Part shown: piece by piece, positions 16,577 to 29,490 of the stretch | How the letters are laid out: the number at the start of each line of letters is the position of its first letter | Numbering within the stretch: the stretch's first letter is position 1 | Source of the DNA: Plantactinospora mayteni | GTDB lineage: Bacteria; Actinomycetota; Actinomycetes; Mycobacteriales; Micromonosporaceae | Assembly: GCF_016862935.1 (NCBI RefSeq) | Contig: NZ_BONX01000035.1 | Coordinates: 124,001 to 188,000, forward strand | Direction of reading: 5' to 3' | Length of the DNA stretch: 64,000 bases | Position numbers and translations under genes: made by a program | The notes under the pieces: generated by a model | The model's input: the letters and a program-made list of their open reading frames with translations, nothing else | The model's database searches: none | What the model was told of the DNA's origin: nothing

Positions 16577-17563
16577 GTGCCACATCCGGCCGCCCGGGTG
16601 CTCGGGATGCTGGAGCTGTTGCAGAGTTCCCACCGGCTGACCGGTGCCGAACTGGCCGCCCGGCTCGGCGTCGACGAGCGGACCGTCCGGCGGTACGCCG
16701 AGACCCTGGTCGACCTCGGCATCCCGGTGACCGCCGCCCGGGGCCGGTACGGCGGCTACCGACTCCAGCCCGGCTACCGGCTGCCGCCGCTGATGCTCAC
16801 CGACGACGAGGCGGTGGCCGTACTGCTCGGGCTGGTCGCCGCCGAACAGCTCGGGCTGGGTACCGCCGCGCCGGCCACCGGGCTCGCCCAGGCGAAGATC
16901 CGTCGGGTACTCCCCGGGCCGCTCGCCGACCGGCTCGACGCGGTGACCCAGAGCCTCGGGTTCAGCCTGCGACGGCGCGCCGACGTGCCCCGGCCGGCCA
17001 CCGCGATCCTGCTCGCGCTGGGCGCGGCGACCCACTCCCGGCACCGGGTCACCATCGGCTACCGCTCCTGGCGCGGCGAGCCGTCGGTACGCGACCTCGA
17101 CCCGTACGGGCTGGTCTTCCACGCCGGCCGCTGGTATGTCACCGGCCACGACCACCGGCGTGACGACATCCGTACCTTCCGGCTCGACCGGATCGCCTCG
17201 GTCGAGACCGGTACCGAGAGTTTCGCCGTGCCGGCCGGGTTCGATCCGGTCGGGCAGGTCACCCGGTCGCTGGCCGGGGTGGCCTACCGCTGGGAGGTCG
17301 AGGTGCTGTTGGAGACCGACCTCGAACAGGCCCGGCGCCGGGTACCGCCCAGCGTCGCCGAGCTGACCGCCACCTCCGACGGCATCCTGCTGCGGGGCCG
17401 GGCCGAGGACCTGACCGGGATGGCCCAGCTCCTCGCCGGGCTGGGCTGGCCGTTCACCGTGCTCCGCCCGGCCGAGCTGCGTACCGCCGTCACCGAATAC
17501 GCCGGCACGCTCGCCGAGTACGCCGCCCGCCGACCACCGCCCCCGGCGGACCCCATCCTCTAG
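16577..17563 (+). CDS. HTH/WYL-domain transcriptional regulator (YafY/DeoR-like)
   Basis: A 328-residue regulator. The N-terminal winged helix (residues about 5-60) reads [20 protein letters not shown] then [22 protein letters not shown] and GGYRL. The WYL domain (about 140-210) contains the family's Trp-Tyr-Leu-like core as [10 protein letters not shown] with [10 protein letters not shown] downstream, and a WCX-like C-terminal extension follows (to about 315). WYL domains bind small ligands or nucleic acid. GTG 16577 follows AGGAG. It is transcribed toward aroB, 11 bases away, so aroB may be read through from its promoter. Confidence 0.92.
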   Translation: MPHPAARVLGMLELLQSSHRLTGAELAARLGVDERTVRRYAETLVDLGIPVTAARGRYGGYRLQPGYRLPPLMLTDDEAVAVLLGLVAAEQLGLGTAAPATGLAQAKIRRVLPGPLADRLDAVTQSLGFSLRRRADVPRPATAILLALGAATHSRHRVTIGYRSWRGEPSVRDLDPYGLVFHAGRWYVTGHDHRRDDIRTFRLDRIASVETGTESFAVPAGFDPVGQVTRSLAGVAYRWEVEVLLETDLEQARRRVPPSVAELTATSDGILLRGRAEDLTGMAQLLAGLGWPFTVLRPAELRTAVTEYAGTLAEYAARRPPPPADPIL

Positions 17564-17574
17564 GCTCTAGCTCG

Positions 17575-18651
17575 ATGGACGAGCTGACCCGCATTCCGGT
17601 CGGCGGTGACCGGCCGTACGACGTCCTCGTCGGCCGGGACCTGCTGGCCGCGCTGCCGCCGCTGCTGGCCGGTGCCGAGCGCGCCGCCGTACTGCACGCC
17701 CCGCCGCTGAAGGCGCACGCCGACGAGCTGGCCGAGCGGCTCCGCGCCGCCGGGATCACCCCGCTGACCGTGCCGGTGCCGGACGCCGAGGCCGGCAAGG
17801 ACATCGAGGTGGCGGCCGACTGCTGGGCGCGGCTGGGTGCGGCGGGCTTCACCCGTACCGATGCGGTGGTCGGGGTGGGCGGTGGCGCCGTGACCGACCT
17901 GGCCGGCTTCGTCGCCGCCTGCTGGTTGCGCGGCGTCCGTTGGGTGCCGGTCTCGACCTCGCTGCTCGGCATGGTCGACGCGGCGGTGGGTGGCAAGACC
18001 GGGGTGAACACCGCCGCCGGCAAGAACCTGGTCGGTGCGTTCCACCCGCCGGCCGGGGTGCTCTGCGACCTGGCGATGCTGGACTCGCTGCCGGCGGTCG
18101 ACCTGACCGCCGGGCTGGCCGAGGTGGTGAAGTGCGGCTTCATCGCCGACCCGGCCATCCTCGACCTGGTCGAGTCCGATCCGGCGGCCGCCGTTGATCC
18201 GACCGGGGCGGTGGTCCGGGAACTGGTCGAGCGGGCGATCCGGGTGAAGGCGGAGGTGGTCTCCGGCGACCTGCGCGAGGCGGGCCGGCGGGAGATCCTC
18301 AACTACGGACACACCCTCGGGCACGCGATCGAGAAGGTCGAGGGCTACCGCTGGCGGCACGGGCACGCGATCTCCGTCGGCCTGGTCTACGCCGCCGGAC
18401 TGGCCCGCCGGGCCGGCCGGCTGGACGAGCCGACCGCGGCCCGGCACCGGACGGTGCTGACCACGCTCGGGCTGCCGACGAGCTACCGGGCGGACGCCTG
18501 GCCGGAGCTGCTGGCCGCGATGCGGGTGGACAAGAAGGCCCGGGGCAACCGGCTGCGGTTCGTGGTGCTGGACGGACTGGCCGAGACCGGAATCCTGGAC
18601 GGTCCGGACGACGAGGTGCTGTTCGACGCGTACGCCGAGGTGGCGGCATGA
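17575..18651 (+). CDS. aroB: 3-dehydroquinate synthase
   Basis: A 358-residue enzyme that makes 3-dehydroquinate from DAHP using NAD and a divalent metal. The NAD loop [13 protein letters not shown], the substrate loop [14 protein letters not shown] and [10 protein letters not shown], and the metal ligands in AEVVKCG (Glu), NYGHTLGHA (His) and RHGHA (His) are all present. It overlaps aroQ by four bases. It is separated from aroK by about 2 kb of inserted genes and lies only 11 bases after the WYL regulator. Confidence 0.98.
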   Translation: MDELTRIPVGGDRPYDVLVGRDLLAALPPLLAGAERAAVLHAPPLKAHADELAERLRAAGITPLTVPVPDAEAGKDIEVAADCWARLGAAGFTRTDAVVGVGGGAVTDLAGFVAACWLRGVRWVPVSTSLLGMVDAAVGGKTGVNTAAGKNLVGAFHPPAGVLCDLAMLDSLPAVDLTAGLAEVVKCGFIADPAILDLVESDPAAAVDPTGAVVRELVERAIRVKAEVVSGDLREAGRREILNYGHTLGHAIEKVEGYRWRHGHAISVGLVYAAGLARRAGRLDEPTAARHRTVLTTLGLPTSYRADAWPELLAAMRVDKKARGNRLRFVVLDGLAETGILDGPDDEVLFDAYAEVAA

Positions 18652-19094
18652 GGGTGTACGTGCTCAACGGCCCCAACCTGGGCCGGCTCGGCATCCGGCA
18701 GCCCGAGGTGTACGGCGCCACCAGCTACGCCGACCTGGTGGCGAACTGCCAGGCCACCGGCAAGGAACTGGGGCTGGACGTGGAGGTCCGGCAGACCGAC
18801 GCCGAGGCGGAGTTGATCGGCTGGCTGCACCAGGCGGCCGACGAGGAGGCGGGGGTGGTACTCAACCCGGCCGCCTGGTCGCACTACTCCTACGCGGTCC
18901 GGGACGCCTGCGCCATGCTGCGCGGCCCGCTGGTCGAGGTGCACATCTCCAACATCCACGCCCGGGAGGAGTTCCGGCACCACTCCGTGGTCTCGGCCGT
19001 CGCTACCGGGGTGATCTGCGGCCTCGGGGTCGACGGTTACCGGCTGGCTCTGCTGCACCTGGCCGGGCTGCGGGACCGGTCCGCCCGAGGCTGA
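18648..19094 (+). CDS. aroQ: 3-dehydroquinate dehydratase, type II
   Basis: A 148-residue type II dehydroquinase. The N-terminal NGPNLGRLG matches the family's NGPNLNLLG with one change; the catalytic Tyr is in [10 protein letters not shown], the Asn/His pair in [14 protein letters not shown], and [18 protein letters not shown] supplies the second His. It acts as a dodecamer in known members. ATG 18648 overlaps the aroB stop (ATGA), showing coupled translation. Confidence 0.97.
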   Translation: MRVYVLNGPNLGRLGIRQPEVYGATSYADLVANCQATGKELGLDVEVRQTDAEAELIGWLHQAADEEAGVVLNPAAWSHYSYAVRDACAMLRGPLVEVHISNIHAREEFRHHSVVSAVATGVICGLGVDGYRLALLHLAGLRDRSARG

Positions 19095-19195
19095 TCGACC
19101 GCCCCACCTCGCCGAAACGGGCTGGTCCTGATCAACTGGACGCCCCTAGTAGACTTGCCGGGTCCGTGCGCCCGAATTATAGATCAAGGCAGGAA

Positions 19196-19753
19196 ATGGC
19201 CACCACCAACGACCTGAAGAACGGGCTGGTTCTCAACCTCGACGGCGAGCTGTGGGCCGTCGTGGAGTTCCAGCACGTCAAGCCCGGCAAGGGCGGTGCC
19301 TTCGTGCGCACCACGCTGAAGAACGTGCTGTCCGGCAAGGTGGTCGACAAGACGTTCAACGCGGGTACCAAGGTCGACACGGCCACCGTCGACAAGCGCA
19401 CCATGCAATACCTCTACATCGACGGCGAGGACTACGTCTTCATGGACCTGGAGACGTACGACCAGATTCCGGTGCCCGGCGGCACGGTGGGCGAAGCGGC
19501 CAACTACCTGCTGCCCGAGGCGGAGGCGATCGTCGCCACCCACGAGGGCGTGCCGCTCTACGTCGAGTTGCCGACCAGCGTCGTGCTGGAGATCACCTAC
19601 ACCGAGCCCGGCCTCCAGGGCGACCGGTCCACCGGTGGCAACAAGCCGGCGACGGTCGAGACCGGTGCCACCGTCCAGGTGCCGCTCTTCATCACCACCG
19701 GCGAGAAGATCAAGGTCGACACCCGCGACGGCCGCTATCTCGGCCGAGCCTGA
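19196..19753 (+). CDS. efp: Elongation factor P
   Basis: A 185-residue EF-P with the three beta-barrel domains of the family. It relieves ribosome stalling at polyproline. The tip of domain I carries Lys32 in KPGKGGAF, the residue that is modified in some bacteria. The C-terminal signature appears as [17 protein letters not shown] and [17 protein letters not shown] 19196 gives the standard start [10 protein letters not shown]; the ribosome binding site AAGGCAGGAA is close. It is immediately coupled to nusB (one-base overlap). Confidence 0.98.
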   Translation: MATTNDLKNGLVLNLDGELWAVVEFQHVKPGKGGAFVRTTLKNVLSGKVVDKTFNAGTKVDTATVDKRTMQYLYIDGEDYVFMDLETYDQIPVPGGTVGEAANYLLPEAEAIVATHEGVPLYVELPTSVVLEITYTEPGLQGDRSTGGNKPATVETGATVQVPLFITTGEKIKVDTRDGRYLGRA

Positions 19754-20187
19754 TGGCGGAGGGCCCCAAGCAGCAGATGCCGGCCCGCCGCAAGGCACGC
19801 AAGCGGGCCCTGGACGTCCTCTACGAGGCGGACCTGCGGGACCGGCCCGTCCCCGAGGTGCTGGCCGGCTATCTCCAACGCCTGGAACAGCCGCGCCCGG
19901 AGCACCTGGGCTATGCGGTGGGCCTGATCGAGGGCGTGGCGGAGCACCAGGCCCGGATCGACGAGCTGATCGACAGCTATGCCGAGGGCTGGACGCTGGA
20001 CCGGATGCCGGTGGTCGACCGTAACCTCGCCCGGATCGCCATCTACGAGCTGCTCTACATCCACGAGATCGACGACGCGGTGGCGATCAGTGAGGCGGTC
20101 GAACTGGCCCGGCAGATGTCGACCGACGACTCGCCCCGGTTCCTCAACGGCATCCTCGGCCGGATCGCCGAGTACGCGACCCGCTGA
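19753..20187 (+). CDS. nusB: Transcription antitermination factor NusB
   Basis: A 144-residue all-helical NusB. The basic N-terminus ARRKARKRALDVLYEAD, the central WTLDRMPVVDRNLARIAIYELL and the C-terminal AVELARQMSTDDSPRFLNGILGRIA are family signatures. It acts with NusE (S10) on boxA during rRNA transcription. Its ATG overlaps the efp stop by one base. A shared hairpin follows at 20268, between it and convergent bldD. Confidence 0.97.
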   Translation: MAEGPKQQMPARRKARKRALDVLYEADLRDRPVPEVLAGYLQRLEQPRPEHLGYAVGLIEGVAEHQARIDELIDSYAEGWTLDRMPVVDRNLARIAIYELLYIHEIDDAVAISEAVELARQMSTDDSPRFLNGILGRIAEYATR

Positions 20188-20267
20188 GGTATTTGCCGGC
20201 TTTCTTCGCCCGGCGGTCCGGTTCGGGCTGGCCGGACGATGTCTCTGCGCCGGACTACGGCGGAAAC

Positions 20268-20309
20268 GGCTCGCGGGGCCCGTGCCTGGTGGCACGGACC
20301 CCGCGAGTC
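20268..20309. terminator. Bidirectional terminator between nusB and bldD
   Basis: A long GC-rich stem (GCTCGCGGGG-CCCGTGCC paired with GGCACGG-CCCCGCGAG, one mismatch) lies between the convergent nusB and bldD genes, eight bases beyond the bldD stop. Confidence 0.65.
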
Positions 20310-20316
20310 GGGGGGA

Positions 20317-20805
20317 TCAGGACGCGAAGAGCGCCCGGGGGTCGGCGACGAGCACACCGTGCTCGGTGAGCCGCTCGATCAGCCCGGAGGGCGAGGAGTC
20401 GTAGACGATCGCGAGCGCCCGTAGGTCGTCCGCGCGAATCGACAGCACCCGTCCGTTGTAGTCACCGCGCTGCTGCTGGATGGCTCGGGCATAGCGGGCG
20501 ACGTAGGCGAGATCCTCGGAGGCTTCGTCGTACAGCCGCTCGAGGTCGAGCACGATCTTGCTCGTCGGCTCGTGACGGACGCCACTGCCGTCCGGCAGCA
20601 GCTCCGAGACGGGCACCCGGTAGAAGTCCGCGAGTTCGGCGAGACGGGACACCGTCACCGCCCGGTCGCCCCGCTCGTACGAGCCGACCACGACGGCTTT
20701 CCACCGTCCGTTTGACTTCTCCTCCACCCCCTGCAAGGACAAACCTTGCTGCTGACGGATAGAGCGCAGGCGCGCGCCCAACGACTTGGCGTATTCAGAG
20801 GGCAT
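20317..20805 (-). CDS. bldD: BldD, developmental master regulator with c-di-GMP signature
   Basis: A 162-residue protein. Residues 1-70 are an XRE-type helix-turn-helix (LGARLRSIRQQQGLSLQGVEEKS in pieces, WKAVVVGSYERGDRAVTVSRLAELADFY). The C-terminal domain carries the BldD c-di-GMP signature RXD-X8-RXXD exactly: R113-G-D115, eight residues, then R124-A-D-D127. In Streptomyces, tetrameric c-di-GMP bridges two C-terminal domains so that BldD represses sporulation genes during growth. The neighbourhood (nusB before, pyrR after) is the classical bldD context. The gene is on its own, opposite to its neighbours, with a good promoter at 20859-20887. Confidence 0.97.
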   Translation of the reverse strand: MPSEYAKSLGARLRSIRQQQGLSLQGVEEKSNGRWKAVVVGSYERGDRAVTVSRLAELADFYRVPVSELLPDGSGVRHEPTSKIVLDLERLYDEASEDLAYVARYARAIQQQRGDYNGRVLSIRADDLRALAIVYDSSPSGLIERLTEHGVLVADPRALFAS

Positions 20806-20858
20806 TCGGCACTCCCAGTGCTGGTCGGGGATCTCCCCAGCGATCGCTACGGAGCGTG

Positions 20859-20887
20859 ACGGTACGGGGATAACGACACGTGGTCAA
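20859..20887 (-). promoter_or_regulatory. Probable bldD promoter
   Basis: On the minus strand TTGACC (20882-20887) is followed after exactly 17 bases by TACCGT (20859-20864), about 54 bases before the bldD start. Spacing and -35 match the main vegetative sigma factor. BldD represses its own gene in Streptomyces; I could not identify a convincing BldD box here. Confidence 0.55.
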
Positions 20888-21056
20888 GTGCTAGTTACCT
20901 ACCTATTACAAAGATCGTGTTCAGCCGGGCGGTTTCGACTCGCTGATCCGGGGGTCAGCCACCCGCCAAGCCCGGCCCTGTGGCCAGTGGTAACGTGACG
21001 AGAGCCCCGGCCCGGGCCGCTTCAGGCAAGCGCCGGAATCCGACGTCCTTTAACGA

Positions 21057-21075
21057 CCCGTCCCGTGAGGCGGGG
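21057..21075 (+). promoter_or_regulatory. PyrR-binding RNA element in the pyr leader
   Basis: The RNA GUCCCGUGAGGC matches the PyrR-binding consensus (A)RUCCNGNGAGGY(U) at every conserved internal position, and its closing pair A-U is replaced by C-G, a compensatory change. It is held in a CCCG/CGGG stem (21057-21060 with 21071-21074). The 3' side of the stem runs into GGGGAAGGGGG, the pyrR ribosome binding site, so PyrR with UMP bound should stabilise a hairpin that hides the start. This matches the translational mode known from mycobacteria. No intrinsic terminator was seen. Confidence 0.75.
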
Positions 21076-21088
21076 AAGGGGGTCCGCC

Positions 21089-21670
21089 GTGGCGTACCCG
21101 CAGGCTGCTCAGCCGCAGCCGGTCTCACCACCGTCCGTGAAGGTCATCCTGACCAGCGCCGAACTGGCCCGGGTGGTGGACCGAATCGCACACCAGATCC
21201 TGGAGAAGACCCAGGGCGCGGCCGGTACCGTGCTGCTCGGTGTCCCCACCCGAGGCGCTCCGCTGGCCCGCCGGCTGGCGGCCCGGATCAACGCCTTCGA
21301 GGGCATCGCCGTACCGGTGGGTGTGCTCGATATCACTCTCTATCGTGACGATCTCCGCCGGCACGCGGTACGTGCGATCGGCCCGACCCAGGTCCCCCCG
21401 GAGGGGATCGACGGCAAACGGGTGATCCTGGTCGACGACGTCCTCTTCTCCGGCCGGACCGTCCGGGCCGCCCTCGACGCGCTCAGCGACCTCGGCCGGC
21501 CCAGTTCGGTGCAGCTCGCCGTACTGGTCGACCGCGGCCACCGGGAGTTGCCGATCCGGGCCGACTACGTGGGGAAGAACATCCCGACGGCGCTCGCCGA
21601 GAGCGTGAAGGTGACGCTCGCCGAGACCGACGGCACCGACGAGGTCAAGCTGATCGGAGGGGCGGCATAG
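21089..21670 (+). CDS. pyrR: Bifunctional pyr operon regulator / uracil phosphoribosyltransferase
   Basis: A 193-residue PyrR. The PRPP-binding signature is [21 protein letters not shown], preceded by [19 protein letters not shown] and followed by [19 protein letters not shown], which includes residues used for RNA recognition. The first 18 or so residues (Pro/Gln-rich) are an extension. GTG 21089 is chosen because it lies six bases after AAGGGGG and immediately downstream of the PyrR RNA element. It overlaps pyrB by one base and leads the pyrimidine operon. Confidence 0.96.
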   Translation: MAYPQAAQPQPVSPPSVKVILTSAELARVVDRIAHQILEKTQGAAGTVLLGVPTRGAPLARRLAARINAFEGIAVPVGVLDITLYRDDLRRHAVRAIGPTQVPPEGIDGKRVILVDDVLFSGRTVRAALDALSDLGRPSSVQLAVLVDRGHRELPIRADYVGKNIPTALAESVKVTLAETDGTDEVKLIGGAA

Positions 21671-22593
21671 TGCTCAAGCACCTGCTTTCCGGGGCGGATC
21701 TCGACGCGGCCACCGCCACGCTGATCCTGGACACCGCCGCCGAGATGGCGACCGTGGCCGGCCGCGAGGTGAAGAAGCTGCCCGCGCTGCGCGGCCGTAC
21801 CGTGGTGAACCTCTTCTACGAGGACTCCACCCGGACCCGGATCTCCTTCGAGGCGGCGGCGAAGCGGCTCTCCGCCGACGTGATCAACTTTTCCGCCAAG
21901 GGCTCCAGCGTCTCGAAGGGCGAGAGCCTGAAGGACACCGCGCTGACCCTCCAGGCGATGGGGGCCGACGCGGTGGTGATCCGGCACCCCGCCTCCGGTG
22001 CCCCGCACCGGCTCGCCAACTGGGTCGAGGGCTCGGTGCTCAACGCCGGGGACGGCACCCACGAGCACCCGACCCAGGCGCTGCTGGACGCGTACACGAT
22101 GCGGGCCCGGCTGGGGCGGATCGCCGGGCTGTCGGTCGCGGTGGTCGGGGACGTGCTGCACAGCCGGGTCGCCCGCTCCAACGTGCTGCTGCTGGCCACC
22201 CTGGGTGCCAAGGTGACCCTGGTCGGCCCGCCGACGCTGATCCCGGTCGACATCGGCGCGGCACTCGCGCCCGGCACCGAGGTGTCGTACGACCTCGACG
22301 CGGTGCTGCCCACCTCGGACGTGGTGATGATGCTGCGGGTGCAGCGGGAGCGGATGGCCGACTCCTACTTCCCGTCCGCCCGGGAGTACGCCCGGCGCTA
22401 CGGACTCGACGGGCCCCGGATGGCCCGGCTGCCGGACCACGCCATCGTGATGCACCCGGGTCCGATGAACCGCGGGATGGAGATCGCGCCCGAGGTGGCC
22501 GACTCGCCCCGCTCCACGATCGTCGAACAGGTCGCCAACGGCGTCTCCGTCCGGATGGCCGTCCTGTACCTGCTGCTGGGGGGAATGCACTGA
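21670..22593 (+). CDS. pyrB: Aspartate carbamoyltransferase catalytic subunit
   Basis: A 307-residue ATCase. The carbamoyl-phosphate loop is [11 protein letters not shown], the second-subunit loop [14 protein letters not shown], and [30 protein letters not shown] and [12 protein letters not shown] provide the rest of the active site. It catalyses the first committed step of pyrimidine synthesis. The GTG start is embedded in the pyrR stop (TAGTG). No pyrI regulatory chain is present, as normal for actinobacteria where ATCase works with PyrC. Confidence 0.98.
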   Translation: MLKHLLSGADLDAATATLILDTAAEMATVAGREVKKLPALRGRTVVNLFYEDSTRTRISFEAAAKRLSADVINFSAKGSSVSKGESLKDTALTLQAMGADAVVIRHPASGAPHRLANWVEGSVLNAGDGTHEHPTQALLDAYTMRARLGRIAGLSVAVVGDVLHSRVARSNVLLLATLGAKVTLVGPPTLIPVDIGAALAPGTEVSYDLDAVLPTSDVVMMLRVQRERMADSYFPSAREYARRYGLDGPRMARLPDHAIVMHPGPMNRGMEIAPEVADSPRSTIVEQVANGVSVRMAVLYLLLGGMH

Positions 22594-23909
22594 TGACCGA
22601 GTACACCGCCGGAGGTGACCCGGGCGCCGCGAAGCCGGCGTACCTGATCCGGGGAGTGCGGGTGGTCGGCGCCGCGCCGACCGACCTGCTGCTCGCCGGT
22701 GGCGTGGTCGCCGAGGTCGGCCGGGACCTGGCCGCCCGGGGGGCGCGGGTGGTCGACGGGGACGGGCTGGTCGCGCTGCCCGGCCTGGTCGACCTGCACA
22801 CGCACCTGCGGGAGCCGGGCCGGGAGGACGCCGAGACGGTCGAGTCCGGCTCGCGGGCGGCGGCGCTGGGGGGCTACACCGCCGTCTGCGCGATGGCCAA
22901 CACCTCGCCGGTCGCCGACACGGCCGGCGTGGTCGAGCAGGTGTGGCGGCTCGGCCGCGAGGCCGGGCTGGTCGACGTGCAGCCGATCGGCGCCGTCACC
23001 GTCGGGCTGGCCGGCGAGCGCCTGGCCGAGCTGGGCGCGATGGCCGACTCCGCGGCCCGGGTGCGGATCTTCTCCGACGACGGGCACTGCGTGGCCGACC
23101 CCAAGCTGATGCGCCGGGCCCTGGAGTACGTCAAGGCGTTCGACGGGGTGATCGCGCAGCACGCCGAGGAGCCCCGGCTGACCGAGGGCGCCCAGATGCA
23201 CGAGGGCGAGGTTTCCACCCGGCTCGGCCTGACCGGCTGGCCGGCGGTGGCCGAGGAGGCGATCATCGCCCGGGACGTGCTCCTGGCCGAGCATGTCGGC
23301 AGCCGGCTGCACGTCTGCCACCTCTCCACCGCCGGCAGCGTGGAGGTGCTCCGGCACGCCAAGAAGCGCGGGGTACGGGTCACCGCCGAGGTGACCCCGC
23401 ACCATCTGCTGCTCACCGACGAGCGGGCCGCCAGCTACGACCCGGTGTTCAAGGTGAACCCGCCGCTGCGGACCAGTGCCGACGTGAGCGCGCTGCGCGA
23501 GGCGCTGGTCGAGGGGATCATCGACATCGTCGCCACCGACCACGCCCCGCACGCGCTGGAGGACAAGGAGTGCGAGTGGGCGTACGCCCGGCCGGGCATG
23601 CTCGGGCTGGAGACGGCGCTTTCGGTGCTGCTCGACGTACTCGGTGAACGGTGGGACCTGATCGCCGAGCGGATGTCCCGGACCCCGGCCCGGATCGCCG
23701 GACTGGTCGAGCACGGCCGGAACCCGGCACCCGGGGTACCAGCCAACCTGACCCTGGTGGATCCGGCCGCCCGCCGTACCGTCGACCCGAGCGAGCAGGC
23801 CAGCCGCAGCCGCAACACCCCGTACGCCGGGCTCACCCTGCCCGGCCGGATCGTCGCGACCTTCCTGCGCGGCGAGCCGACGGTGCTGGACGGAAAGGCC
23901 GTGAAGTGA
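22593..23909 (+). CDS. pyrC: Dihydroorotase
   Basis: A 438-residue class I dihydroorotase. The metal site is [10 protein letters not shown], with further ligands in [15 protein letters not shown] and the catalytic Asp in IVATDHAPH. It closes carbamoyl aspartate to dihydroorotate. It overlaps pyrB by one base and carA by four. In many actinobacteria a small membrane-protein gene separates pyrC and carA; here it is absent. Confidence 0.98.
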   Translation: MTEYTAGGDPGAAKPAYLIRGVRVVGAAPTDLLLAGGVVAEVGRDLAARGARVVDGDGLVALPGLVDLHTHLREPGREDAETVESGSRAAALGGYTAVCAMANTSPVADTAGVVEQVWRLGREAGLVDVQPIGAVTVGLAGERLAELGAMADSAARVRIFSDDGHCVADPKLMRRALEYVKAFDGVIAQHAEEPRLTEGAQMHEGEVSTRLGLTGWPAVAEEAIIARDVLLAEHVGSRLHVCHLSTAGSVEVLRHAKKRGVRVTAEVTPHHLLLTDERAASYDPVFKVNPPLRTSADVSALREALVEGIIDIVATDHAPHALEDKECEWAYARPGMLGLETALSVLLDVLGERWDLIAERMSRTPARIAGLVEHGRNPAPGVPANLTLVDPAARRTVDPSEQASRSRNTPYAGLTLPGRIVATFLRGEPTVLDGKAVK

Positions 23910-25023
23910 ACCGGCGGCGGCCGGCGATCCTGGTCCTGGAGGACGGCCGGACCTTCCGTGGTGAGGCGTACGGCAGTGTGGGGGAGACCTTCGGCGAGGC
24001 GGTCTTCAACACCGGGATGACCGGCTACCAGGAGACCCTGACCGACCCGTCGTACCACCGCCAGGTGGTGGTGCAGACCGCGCCGCACATCGGCAACACC
24101 GGAGTGAACCCCGAGGACGACGAGTCGGGGCGGATCTGGGTGGCCGGGTACGTCGTCCGGGACCCGGCCCGGATCGGCTCGAACTGGCGGGCCACCGGCG
24201 CCCTGGAGGACCGGCTGGCCACCGAGGGTGTGGTCGGGATCGCCGGGGTGGACACCCGGGCGCTGACCCGGCACCTGCGGGAGCGCGGCGCGATGCGGGT
24301 CGGGGTGTCGAGCCTGACCGAGGACCCGAAGGAGCTGCTGGCCCGGGTGCACGAGGCACCGAAGATGGCGGGAGCGGACCTCTCCGCCGAGGTGACCACG
24401 GCGCAGCCGTACGTCGTCACGGCCGAGGGGGAGCACCGGTTCACGGTGGCCGCGCTCGACCTGGGGATCAAGCGGAACGTGCCGCGCCGGCTCGCCGCAC
24501 GCGGGGTCACCACGCACGTGCTGCCGGCCTCGTCGACCATCGACGACCTGCTGGCCACCGGCGCCGACGCGGTCTTCTTCTCACCGGGTCCGGGCGACCC
24601 CGCCACCGCCGACCATCCGGCCGGGCTGGCCCGCGAGGTGATGCGCCGGCAGATTCCGCTCTTCGGGATCTGCTTCGGCAGCCAGATCCTCGGCCGGGCG
24701 CTCGGCTTCGGCACCTACAAACTGGGGTACGGCCACCGGGGCATCAACCAGCCGGTGCTGGACCAGTCCACCGGCAAGGTCGAGGTGACCAGCCACAATC
24801 ACGGGTTCGCGGTCGACGCCCCGCTCAACCAGGTGATCGACACCGATTTCGGTGGCGTCGAGGTGAGCCACGTCTGCCTGAACGACAACGTGGTCGAGGG
24901 GCTGCGGGCGAAGGACGTACCGGCGTTCACCGTGCAGTACCACCCGGAGGCGGCGGCCGGCCCGCACGACGCGGACTACCTCTTCGACCGCTTCGCCGAG
25001 CTCATCGAGAAGAAGGGCTCCTG

Positions 25024-25024
<1 letters not shown>
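23906..25024 (+). CDS. carA: Carbamoyl-phosphate synthase small (glutaminase) subunit
   Basis: A 372-residue subunit. The N-terminal domain starts [16 protein letters not shown] and contains [17 protein letters not shown]; the class I amidotransferase domain has the nucleophile Cys in [14 protein letters not shown], the oxyanion region SPGPGDP and the His/Glu of [11 protein letters not shown]. It delivers ammonia from glutamine to CarB through a tunnel. GTG 23906 overlaps the pyrC stop (GTGA). Confidence 0.98.
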
Positions 25025-28388
<3,364 letters not shown>

Positions 28389-28392
<4 letters not shown>

Positions 28393-29450
28393 GCACGGCG
28401 ACGACGGAGCCGGGCCGGGGCGCGGCGGGCGGGGGAGCGGTCTTCGACCGGATCGTCCGGCCGGCGCTGTTCCGGCTTGGCGGCGGGGACGCCGAGACCG
28501 CGCACGAGTGGACGCTGCGCCGGCTGGCCGGGCTGTCCCGCAGTCCGGCCGCGCTGGCCCTGCTGCGGGCCCGGTACGCCGTCTCCGCCCCGCGTACCGT
28601 CTTCGGGGTCAGCTTCCCCAACCCGGTCGGGCTGGCCGCCGGGATGGACAAGGACGGCGCCGCGCTGCCGGCCTGGCCGGCGCTGGGCTTCGGTTTCGTC
28701 GAGGTGGGTACGGTCACCGCGCAGCCGCAGCCGGGCAACCCCCGGCCGAGGCTGTTCCGGCTGCCGGAGAGCGCGGCGGTGATCAACCGGATGGGCTTCA
28801 ACAACGCCGGTGCGGCGGCGCTGGCCGCTCGGCTGGCCGGGCTGCGCCGCCCGCTGGGGGTGCCGCTCGGCATCTCGCTCGGCAAGTCCAAGGTCACCCC
28901 GCTGGACGACGCCGTGAGCGACTACCTGGCGTCGTACCGGGCGTTGGCGCCGTACGGCGACTACTTCGCGGTCAACGTCTCCTCGCCGAACACGCCGGGG
29001 CTGCGGGCGTTACAGGACCGGGGGCACCTCGACGCGCTGCTGACCGCGCTGGTGGGGGAGAAGCCGGTCCTGGTCAAGATCGCCCCGGACCTGACCGAGC
29101 CGGCCATCGCCGAGCTGCTGGCGGTCTGTCTGGACCGGGGCGCCGCCGGGGTGATCGCCACCAACACCACGCTGGGCCGGGACGGGATCGCCCCGGCCGA
29201 GGCACACCGGGCCGGTGAGGCGGGCGGACTCTCCGGGCGACCGCTGACCGCGCGTACCCGTGAGGTGGTCTCCTTCGTGCACCGCGAGACCGGCGGCGCG
29301 CTGCCGGTGGTCGGGGTGGGCGGCATCCTCGACCCGGCGGACGGCAGCGCGCTGCTGGACGCCGGAGCCAGCCTGGTGCAGCTCTACACCGGCTTCGTCT
29401 ACGGCGGGCCGGGGCTGGTCCGCGCGGTGGCCCGGGCGGCCCGGCCGTGA
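28389..29450 (+). CDS. pyrD: Quinone-dependent dihydroorotate dehydrogenase (class 2)
   Basis: A 353-residue class 2 enzyme that oxidises dihydroorotate to orotate and passes electrons to the quinone pool at the inner face of the membrane. The N-terminal helical extension ([23 protein letters not shown] region) is the class 2 membrane-association domain. [22 protein letters not shown] and [14 protein letters not shown] (with catalytic Ser) follow, and [11 protein letters not shown] plus [10 protein letters not shown] bind FMN phosphate. GTG 28389 overlaps the carB stop. Confidence 0.97.
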
Positions 29451-29490
29451 GCCCGAAGGAGCCCGCCACAGCGGGATCGGAGCGGCGCTG

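Noticed and set aside
20806-20990. A BldD autoregulatory box
   Set aside because: TGAC-like half-sites occur near the promoter but no convincing palindrome matching the known box could be aligned by eye.
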